Below are positions 8,233 to 13,661 of a DNA stretch of 13,661 nt, piece after piece. The notes under the pieces are model-generated. The model was not told where the DNA came from and made no database searches. It saw only the letters and a list, made by a program, of their open reading frames with translations. The stretch is taken from contig CALPQA020000014.1 in the NCBI GenBank assembly GCA_943325595.2, positions 1 to 13,661 of the forward strand, given 5' to 3'. The DNA comes from Auritidibacter sp. Marseille-P8566. GTDB lineage: Bacteria > Bacteroidota > Bacteroidia > Flavobacteriales > Flavobacteriaceae. Both the position numbers and the translations under genes were made by a program. Numbering within the stretch: the first letter of the stretch is position 1; each line of letters begins with the position of its first letter.

Positions 8233-10290
8233 ATGTTTAATTCAAAATCAAAACTCAAAATTTCAGTTTTAGAATTTATTTCCAATACTTTTGGAGAGAC
8301 ACAATTTTGGAAAACAAAGACAGATGAATTAGAAGTATTAGTAAACTTAATTCATCTCGTGCGCCCTTTGCACCCCGAAAAATTAGACAAAGTTGATTTG
8401 CAAGAAATTATTGTTTTTTTGAAACAAAATCCAATTTGTGCAACCCAACTATCTAAATATTTAAAGGAAATTCTGACAAATAAAATTTTTAACAAAATTC
8501 TTTCTGACGCAGCGATTTTGCAAGATGTAGATTTTATTTTTGAAGTTAAAAAAAGAATCTACGCAAAATTTCTACCCGATCAACCTCAAAAAAATACTTT
8601 AGAATATGTTTTGAACCAGGTTTTTTATTTGGCTTCCGATGTTATTTGGGTTGAAAAAATTCCACTGGAACAGTTGGAAGAATTATATGTGATTTTAGAA
8701 TTCCAATCTATTTATGAAACTACAGAACCCCATTCGGTTTTAGCAGAACTATTAAAATCAATCTCGTTACTTTCACAAAGAATTAGTGGGCGAGCGATGG
8801 AAACAGACGTTCTCAAGATGGTGCCTGAATTTGAAGATTTAGAAAGCCCATTTGTAGCATTTGAAAATGAACTTCTAAAGATTCAAACTACCTTAAAAAA
8901 TACGGCAACCCACTACATTTCCGCAGACGACGAAATATATCTTCAGCTTTGGGTTTTTCATAAAAAGTGCGACGATTTTATTGAAACAGCATTTCAAAAC
9001 AGTTCGAAATATGGCATTTCACTGCGCGTTAATCAGAGTTTGCTGAAAATTAAACAGCAATTAGAACGTATAAAAGTTTTGATACCTTTATTGGTTGTTG
9101 AAAATGCAAATGATGAAAAAAGCAACGGAATTAAGCTTTTACTTCAATTAATAAAATACAACTGTTATAAAAATAATGTCCGAAAATTCATTGGCGAAAG
9201 CATCCAATTAATTTCATATGAAATAACGCAACATACTGCAAAAACAGGTGAAACTTACATCACCGAAGGACGAAGAGAATATTTCAGAATGCTTCGAACC
9301 GCACTTGGAGGAGGTTTTATTGTGGGGATTTTATGCATCATCAAAGTCCTTTTATCAAAAGTAGATACGAGCTTTTTTGGACATGCCTTTTTTTACAGCA
9401 TGAACTATTCTTTTGGGTTTATTGCCATCTACATTTTTGGATTTACATTGGCCACCAAACAACCTGCAATGACCGCATCGGTTTTAATTAAAGCACTAGA
9501 AGAAGGAGCCAATACAGATGGAGATCGTATTGAGAAATACCAACCTTTTGCAGTACTTTTCGCACGTGTTTTCCGATCACAATTTATCGCTTTTGTAGGA
9601 AATGTTGTCATGGCTTTTCCTGTTTCTTTACTTGGGATTTGGCTTATAGATTACGCTTTTGACTATAATATTGCTTCAGCAAAATGGAATACATTACTAA
9701 CAGATTTGAGTCCGATTCACTCATTAGCAATTTTACATGCTGCTATTGCGGGAGTATTTCTGTTTTTATCAGGGATTATTTCTGGGAGTGTTTCAAATAG
9801 GGACAAACACAATCAAGTTTATTTTAGAATTGCCGAACATCCACTCTTGAAAAAGAGTATTGGGAAAGCCAAAACGTTGAAATTATCTCAACTGTATGAA
9901 AAAAAATGGTCGGGATTGATTGCCAATTTCTGGTTTGGGGTTTTTATGGGAAGCACCGCTTCTGTGGGATTATTTCTAGGATTAAACCTTGACATTCGTC
10001 ACATTACTTTTGCCAGCGGAAACTTAGCGCTGGGACTTTATGGCGCTAATTATAACGTTAGCAATTCCATGCTATTTTGGGGAATTTTCGGAATTGGAAT
10101 TATCGGGTTGGTCAATTTCTTAGTGAGTTTTAGTTTGTCATTAGGATTGGCATTTCGTTCTCGTTCGATTTCTGTTTTTGAGTTGCGCTTTGTAACCATT
10201 TCGATTTGGAATCACTTTAAGAAAAAACCAATGAGTTTCTTTTTTCCAACAGAAAAGAAGCAACCAATTTCTGAAGACATGAAAGTTTAA
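8233..10290 (+). CDS. Gcr-like ('site-specific recombinase') family membrane protein
   Basis: A 685-residue protein of the SpecificRecomb/Gcr family. The N-terminal half (1-350) is soluble, mostly helical and rich in Leu, Lys and Glu. The C-terminal half has about six membrane segments near 357-375, 383-405, 450-475, 495-518, 560-582 and 612-640. Family-typical stretches are ITEGRREYFRMLRTALGGGF and FGFTLATKQPAMTAS. The family name comes from early work on a Neisseria gene, but I see no tyrosine- or serine-recombinase catalytic pattern and the membrane topology argues against such a role; the true function is unknown. The gene lies divergent to CYTH and upstream of dinB, which has its own promoter candidate. 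The call of family is firm; that of function is deliberately open. Confidence 0.85.
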   Translation: MFNSKSKLKISVLEFISNTFGETQFWKTKTDELEVLVNLIHLVRPLHPEKLDKVDLQEIIVFLKQNPICATQLSKYLKEILTNKIFNKILSDAAILQDVDFIFEVKKRIYAKFLPDQPQKNTLEYVLNQVFYLASDVIWVEKIPLEQLEELYVILEFQSIYETTEPHSVLAELLKSISLLSQRISGRAMETDVLKMVPEFEDLESPFVAFENELLKIQTTLKNTATHYISADDEIYLQLWVFHKKCDDFIETAFQNSSKYGISLRVNQSLLKIKQQLERIKVLIPLLVVENANDEKSNGIKLLLQLIKYNCYKNNVRKFIGESIQLISYEITQHTAKTGETYITEGRREYFRMLRTALGGGFIVGILCIIKVLLSKVDTSFFGHAFFYSMNYSFGFIAIYIFGFTLATKQPAMTASVLIKALEEGANTDGDRIEKYQPFAVLFARVFRSQFIAFVGNVVMAFPVSLLGIWLIDYAFDYNIASAKWNTLLTDLSPIHSLAILHAAIAGVFLFLSGIISGSVSNRDKHNQVYFRIAEHPLLKKSIGKAKTLKLSQLYEKKWSGLIANFWFGVFMGSTASVGLFLGLNLDIRHITFASGNLALGLYGANYNVSNSMLFWGIFGIGIIGLVNFLVSFSLSLGLAFRSRSISVFELRFVTISIWNHFKKKPMSFFFPTEKKQPISEDMKV

Positions 10291-10291
10291 C

Positions 10292-10318
10292 AAGTCACAA
10301 TAATAAGAAATTGTACTT
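10292..10318 (+). repeat. Imperfect inverted repeat upstream of dinB
   Basis: AAGT-C-ACAAT (10292-10301, one bulged C) pairs with ATTGTACTT (10310-10318) across an 8-base loop, right after the Gcr-like stop. Its right arm overlaps the dinB -7 candidate. It could be a weak AT-rich terminator or an operator. AGTACAA recurs at 10348-10354 in the dinB leader. Confidence 0.4.
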
Positions 10319-10321
10319 TTG
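10314..10321 (+). promoter_or_regulatory. Candidate -7 element for dinB
   Basis: TACTTTTG is an exact TAnnTTTG match 70 bases before the dinB ATG, implying a leader of roughly 60-65 bases. No clear -33 TTTG is seen at the usual distance. Confidence 0.5.
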
Positions 10322-10391
10322 TAATAACTATCGGAGCGAATTCAAATAGTACAAAACCACAATTATTATCCCAAGCCTTTTTAATTTTAAA

Positions 10392-11474
10392 ATGGAGGAA
10401 ACTGCGCCACAACGAAAAATCATTCATGTCGATATGGACGCTTTTTATGCTTCTGTCGAGCAAATGGACAATCCTGATTTACGGGGAAAACCAGTTGCAG
10501 TTGGGGGAAATGAAATTCGTGGTGTAGTTTCAGCAGCCAGTTATGAAGCGCGAAAATTTGGTGTTCGAAGTGCGTTGAGTGGCGCATTGGCAAAAAAATA
10601 TTGCCCCGAACTCATTTTTGTAAGACCCCGATTTGACCGTTACAAAGAGATTTCTCAAAAAATTAGAAAAATATTTCACGACTATACCGATTTGGTCGAG
10701 CCACTTTCTCTTGACGAAGCCTATCTTGATGTCACCCAAAACAAGAAAGGAAATCCTAGCGCCTCGCTAATTGCCCAAGAAATCCGATTACGGATTCTTA
10801 ACGAAGTGGGACTTTCGGCATCAGCTGGAATATCTGTGAATAAATTTATTGCAAAAGTGGCTAGCGATGTCAACAAACCCAACGGACAAAAAACAGTTCC
10901 ACCAGACGAAGTAATTCCGTTTCTAGAGGACTTGCCCATCCGTAAATTTTATGGTGTAGGGAAAGTAACTACCGAGAAAATGTACCAATTAGGGATTTTT
11001 ACAGGTTTGGATTTAAAAAGCAAACCCATCGAATTCTTAGAAAAGCATTTTGGGAAATCGGGTGCTTTCTATTTCAATGTCGTTCGGGGCATCCATAATA
11101 GTGAAGTAAAGCCCAATCGGATAACAAAATCGGTAGCTGCCGAACACACATTTGATGAAAATCTAACCTCCGAGATTTTTATGCAAGAGCGTTTAGAAAC
11201 CATTGCAGCCGAATTAGACCGCCGTTTAAAAAAACACAAAATTGCTGGGAAAACGGTAACTTTAAAAATAAAATACAGCGATTTTACGCAGCAAACCCGA
11301 AGTAAAACGTTGCCTTACTTCATTTCGGATAAGTCGCTTTTGTTCGATACCGTCAAAGAATTATTGTTTCAAGAACGCATGAAAGATTCTGTTCGTTTGT
11401 TAGGAATTTCCTTGAGTAATCTGAACACCGAAATCAAGAAAACAATTGTGGTTCAGTTGAAATTTGATTTCTAA
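10392..11474 (+). CDS. dinB: DNA polymerase IV (Y-family translesion polymerase)
   Basis: A 360-residue error-prone polymerase that extends past DNA lesions. The palm/fingers carry HVDMDAFYASVEQ with catalytic D14, Y19 at the sugar steric-gate position, YEARKFGVRSAL, and SLDEAYLD with the catalytic pair D108-E109. Next come SAGISVNKFIAKVASDVNKPNGQ and the thumb helix-hairpin-helix KFYGVGKVTTEKM. The little-finger domain follows, with AAEHTFDENL. The C-terminus QLKFDF is a fair match to the beta-clamp binding consensus QLxLF. Everything needed for activity is present. The start ATG at 10392 puts the first motif at the usual distance. The stop codon overlaps the stop of the converging SpmA-SpmB gene by four bases. 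SOS control is plausible from the family, but no known LexA box is recognised here. Confidence 0.96.
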   Translation: MEETAPQRKIIHVDMDAFYASVEQMDNPDLRGKPVAVGGNEIRGVVSAASYEARKFGVRSALSGALAKKYCPELIFVRPRFDRYKEISQKIRKIFHDYTDLVEPLSLDEAYLDVTQNKKGNPSASLIAQEIRLRILNEVGLSASAGISVNKFIAKVASDVNKPNGQKTVPPDEVIPFLEDLPIRKFYGVGKVTTEKMYQLGIFTGLDLKSKPIEFLEKHFGKSGAFYFNVVRGIHNSEVKPNRITKSVAAEHTFDENLTSEIFMQERLETIAAELDRRLKKHKIAGKTVTLKIKYSDFTQQTRSKTLPYFISDKSLLFDTVKELLFQERMKDSVRLLGISLSNLNTEIKKTIVVQLKFDF

Positions 11475-12910
11475 AAAAACCAAGTAGCCACAAAAATAGC
11501 TGTAATCACACAAATTAAATCAACTAGAAGCATGGTTCCTAAAGCGTAACGAGTGTTTTTGATATTTACAGAACCAAAGTAAACGGCGATTACATAAAAA
11601 GTACTTTCGGCACTGCATTGGAAGATACTACTCAATCTTCCTGTTAAGGAATCCGCTCCAAAAGTGTTCATAGAATCAATTAAAAATCCTCGTGATCCTG
11701 CAGAACTAAATGGTCTAAGCAATGCAACTGGTAAGGCATCGGTAATTTCTTTGCTAACGCCCATATTTGAAAAAGCAAAAGCAATCCACTCACTAATAAT
11801 TTCAAATAATCCGCTGTTTCTGAATAACGAAATAGCCACTAGCATTCCCAATACATATGGGAAAATAGTAACTCCCGTTTTCACCCCATTGTTCGCTCCT
11901 GAAACAAAAGCTTCAAAAACAGTCGTATTGGCATCAGTAAATTTCTTCTCTTTAATAAATGAAAAAATTAAAGTAAAAGCAATAATCCCAACCAATATCA
12001 ATGCGGAAAGATTAGACGTAAAGTAATTTTTCCCTATTATATCCAAATGGTTTACATACATCAATAAACCAATAATTGCAGCGATTAATGTTATCAAAGC
12101 GATTACCAAAGAAGCGCTTTTGAAATTGATTTTTTGCTTAATTCCAACAATTAAAAAAGCAGCAATTGTTCCGATAAAAGAGGTGATAATACAAGGTAAC
12201 ATCACATCTGCGGGGTTGGTCGCGTTGGCCGCCGCACGATAACCAATTATTGAAGTTGCAATCAAAGTAAGCCCCGAAGCATGCAAACACATAAACATAA
12301 TTTGAGCATCACTTGCCTTGGCTTTATCAGGATTTATTTCTTGTAAACTTTCCATTGCTTTCAACCCAAATGGCGTTGCCGCAGAATCCAATCCTAAGAA
12401 ATTAGCTGCAAAATTCATGGTCATAAATGAAATAGATGGGTGGTTTTTTGGAACACTTGGAAACACTTTTACAAATACTGGACTCAGCAATTTCGCTAGT
12501 TTTTCTGATGCTCCAGAAATAATTAATAGCTCCATCAATCCACAGAAAAAGGCTAAATAAGCAAGAAGTGGCAAAATTAAATCTAGCAAGGTGCTTTTAC
12601 ATGTTGGCAATAACCCATCGGATTTTTGCACACCGCTAAAGATTTTTACGGTTTTCGCCGAATAAACATAAGTCGTGTCCGGGTTTGAAGCGATTTTATC
12701 AATTACGATTGTTTTGTCGGGAGCATTTTCAATACTATCTTTTATGAAAAGTGGAACTTGATTTAGGTATTTTTCTGATATTAAAATCGGATCGTCTTTT
12801 TTACCATTTATAATGAAATCGAGTGTATAACTATTGCCAGAAAACAAACTGATTACAACAAATGCAATTGAAGAAATAAATATAACTAGCCAGAACCTAC
12901 TTAAAACCAT
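11471..12910 (-). CDS. Fused SpmA-SpmB (nucleoside-recognition/Gate domain) membrane protein
   Basis: A 479-residue polytopic membrane protein joining homologues of the Bacillus spore maturation proteins SpmA and SpmB. After one helix (5-23) comes an exported-looking insert of about 80 residues (24-105). The SpmA half has NFAANFLGLDSAATPFGLKAM (166-186, broken by no gap) and the SpmB half has RPFSSAGSRGFLIDSMN (399-415), FGADS and FQCSAESTFYVIAVYFGS. Each half carries a Gate-type domain, so the fusion could form one internally symmetrical transporter-like unit; the substrate is unknown. The start is set at 12910 (MVLSRFW); a longer in-frame TTG at 12955 would lie on the promoter -33 element and add MPLPLILLHLQKIQI. 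It is the likely second gene after the exonuclease on this strand, but separated from it by a terminator. Confidence 0.92.
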   Translation of the reverse strand: MVLSRFWLVIFISSIAFVVISLFSGNSYTLDFIINGKKDDPILISEKYLNQVPLFIKDSIENAPDKTIVIDKIASNPDTTYVYSAKTVKIFSGVQKSDGLLPTCKSTLLDLILPLLAYLAFFCGLMELLIISGASEKLAKLLSPVFVKVFPSVPKNHPSISFMTMNFAANFLGLDSAATPFGLKAMESLQEINPDKAKASDAQIMFMCLHASGLTLIATSIIGYRAAANATNPADVMLPCIITSFIGTIAAFLIVGIKQKINFKSASLVIALITLIAAIIGLLMYVNHLDIIGKNYFTSNLSALILVGIIAFTLIFSFIKEKKFTDANTTVFEAFVSGANNGVKTGVTIFPYVLGMLVAISLFRNSGLFEIISEWIAFAFSNMGVSKEITDALPVALLRPFSSAGSRGFLIDSMNTFGADSLTGRLSSIFQCSAESTFYVIAVYFGSVNIKNTRYALGTMLLVDLICVITAIFVATWFF

Positions 12911-12925
12911 AATTTGTATTTTTTG

Positions 12926-12956
12926 TAAATGTAATAAAATCAAAGGTAATGGCAAA
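12926..12956 (-). promoter_or_regulatory. Promoter of the SpmA-SpmB gene
   Basis: On the minus strand TTTG (12956-12953), a 19-base spacer and TACATTTA (12933-12926) reproduce the Bacteroidota TTTG-N19-TAnnTTTG layout with one mismatch in the last base. The start codon follows 15 bases later, so the leader is only about 10 bases. This decides the start at 12910. Confidence 0.65.
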
Positions 12957-12978
12957 AATCAATTGCAATGGCAATTGA
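12954..12978 (-). terminator. Terminator of the exonuclease gene
   Basis: On the minus strand TCAATTGC, loop CATT and GCAATTGA form a perfect 8-bp stem (12978-12959), followed directly by TTTTT (12958-12954). It lies 52 bases after the exonuclease stop. The T-run is also part of the -33 element of the next promoter. Confidence 0.6.
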
Positions 12979-13027
12979 ATATCAAAAATAAAATTCAATT
13001 GCAATGACAATAGCAATGGCAATAGTC
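12959..13027 (+). repeat. Degenerate CAAT-rich hexamer repeat with inverted repeat
   Basis: The gap is built from variants of a six-base unit (TTGCAA, TGACAA, TAGCAA, TGGCAA in a row from 12999). TCAATTGCAATG occurs at 12959-12970 and 12995-13006, and GCAATGGCAAT at 12965-12975 and 13013-13023. GCAATTGAAT (12971-12980) and ATTCAATTGC (12993-13002) are a perfect 10-bp inverted repeat with a 12-base spacer. Confidence 0.75.
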
Positions 13028-13030
13028 AAT

Positions 13031-13661
13031 TTACACGTGAATGATTTCCTCGTCAATCAACAAATCTTCCCGACGCAAACGCAGAAATATTTGTGCTACG
13101 GCAATCGTGTCTTTTTCGCAATAGGTTACAATTCTATCGATATCTTTTTCGACATAAAAAACGTGTCCCACTTGACTTCCGTCGATATCACCTTTTGGAG
13201 AAGGAATTCCGAGGATTTTTGTTAGTAATTTCAAAGAAGTAAAATGTTTGTAATCACCAAATTTCCATAATTCTAAAGTGTCCAAATGGGGAATTTCCCA
13301 AGGTTTTTTGCCAAATAAATTCAACTTGTTTGGAATGGCGATTTGGTTGATAATCATCCTTCTCGCAATGAACGGAATATCAAATTCCTTGGCGTTATGG
13401 CCACACAAAACATGTTGCGGCTTGTTGAAATGATTGTTCAAGAGATTGATGAAATCGTGAAGAATTTTCTTTTCATCTCCAAAAAAAGAAGTCACTCTGA
13501 AATGCCGAATGTCTCCTTTAATGGTAAAATATCCAACAGAAATACAGACAATTTTTCCAAATTCGGCCCAAATTCCTGCACGGTCATAAAAATCTTCTGG
13601 CGTATATTCTTCCTTTCTTTGGTATTGTGTTTTGTGTTCCCAAAGGTCTTTCATTTCGGCA
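13031..13661 (-). CDS. 3'-5' exonuclease-like protein (DEDD, PolB-exonuclease type), 5' end off the window
   Basis: A ribonuclease-H-fold exonuclease-like protein of about 210 visible residues. The frame stays open to the right edge (AEMKDLW), and the family's first motif (DIE, the first two metal-binding acids) is not in the visible part. The ATG at 13654 is therefore probably internal, with about 30-40 residues missing. Visible parts are RAGIWAEFGKIVCISVGYF, the second motif GHNAKEFDIPFIARR (Asp codon 13379-13381), HLDTLELWKFGD, LTKILGIPSPKGDIDG, and YCEKDTIAVAQIFLRL with the last catalytic Asp. This matches the stand-alone proteins related to the proofreading domain of family B polymerases, presumably acting on DNA 3' ends; substrate unknown. 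A terminator follows at 12954-12978. Confidence 0.85.
   Translation of the reverse strand, partial: AEMKDLWEHKTQYQRKEEYTPEDFYDRAGIWAEFGKIVCISVGYFTIKGDIRHFRVTSFFGDEKKILHDFINLLNNHFNKPQHVLCGHNAKEFDIPFIARRMIINQIAIPNKLNLFGKKPWEIPHLDTLELWKFGDYKHFTSLKLLTKILGIPSPKGDIDGSQVGHVFYVEKDIDRIVTYCEKDTIAVAQIFLRLRREDLLIDEEIIHV

Noticed and set aside
8233..10290. Mobile-element interpretation of the 'recombinase' gene
   Set aside because: There are no catalytic recombinase motifs, terminal repeats, target duplications or att-like sites nearby; the family name is historical.
11664..12026. Plus-strand ORF of 120 codons within the SpmA-SpmB gene
   Set aside because: It is antisense to a strongly conserved coding region; low-complexity translation with no recognisable domain.
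12911..12955. Upstream extension of the SpmA-SpmB fusion (TTG at 12955)
   Set aside because: It lies on the -33 element and the added residues do not resemble the family N-terminus.
12959..13027. CRISPR array or IS terminal repeats in the CAAT-rich gap
   Set aside because: Units are six bases, degenerate and contiguous with no spacers, and no cas or transposase gene is present.
1..13661. A new defence, secretion or biosynthetic system
   Set aside because: Neighbouring genes belong to unrelated families, mostly have separate promoters or terminators, and form no multi-gene cassette.

Overview
This window looks like an ordinary chromosomal segment of a Bacteroidota, most likely a Flavobacterium or close relative. 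The DNA is AT-rich. Starts are preceded by A-rich tracts rather than Shine-Dalgarno sequences. Several gaps hold TAnnTTTG-type -7 elements, the Bacteroidota promoter signature. The gene content also fits: a Bacteroidota-type tryptophan dioxygenase, a large TonB-dependent receptor, a fused SpmA-SpmB protein and an M23 lipoprotein of flavobacterial type. The genus is an inference from style, not from a marker gene.

Layout, left to right. (1) The 3' part of tryptophan 2,3-dioxygenase (kynA), cut by the left edge, with an M23-family peptidoglycan endopeptidase lipoprotein 23 bases downstream; the pair is probably co-transcribed. (2) pgi, glucose-6-phosphate isomerase, with its own promoter candidate and an intrinsic terminator. 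(3) A single-gene TonB-dependent outer-membrane receptor closed by a very strong 14-bp hairpin terminator. (4) A 142-residue four-helix membrane protein with three histidines in or near its helices. (5) A secreted RlpA-like double-psi beta-barrel protein, converging on (6) a CYTH/triphosphate tunnel enzyme on the minus strand with only one base between the stop codons. (7) Divergent from CYTH, a 685-residue membrane protein of the misleadingly named site-specific recombinase (Gcr) family. (8) dinB (DNA polymerase IV), whose stop codon overlaps that of (9) a minus-strand SpmA-SpmB fusion. (10) A minus-strand 3'-5' exonuclease-like protein cut by the right edge. A hexamer-like repeat between 9 and 10 contains a terminator fused to the next promoter.

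Themes: three proteins concern the envelope or cell wall (M23 lipoprotein, RlpA-like protein, TonB receptor), two are DNA-metabolism proteins (dinB, exonuclease), and the rest are housekeeping or membrane proteins of unclear role. I see no mobile element, CRISPR array, tRNA/rRNA, phage gene or defence cassette, and no convincing new multi-gene system. The most noteworthy points are at residue or site level: an HxC in place of HxH in the M23 site, loss of the expected catalytic Glu in the RlpA-like protein, two start sites corrected by promoter position, and mutually exclusive hairpins in the 12954-13030 repeat. No gap between genes exceeds 300 bases.
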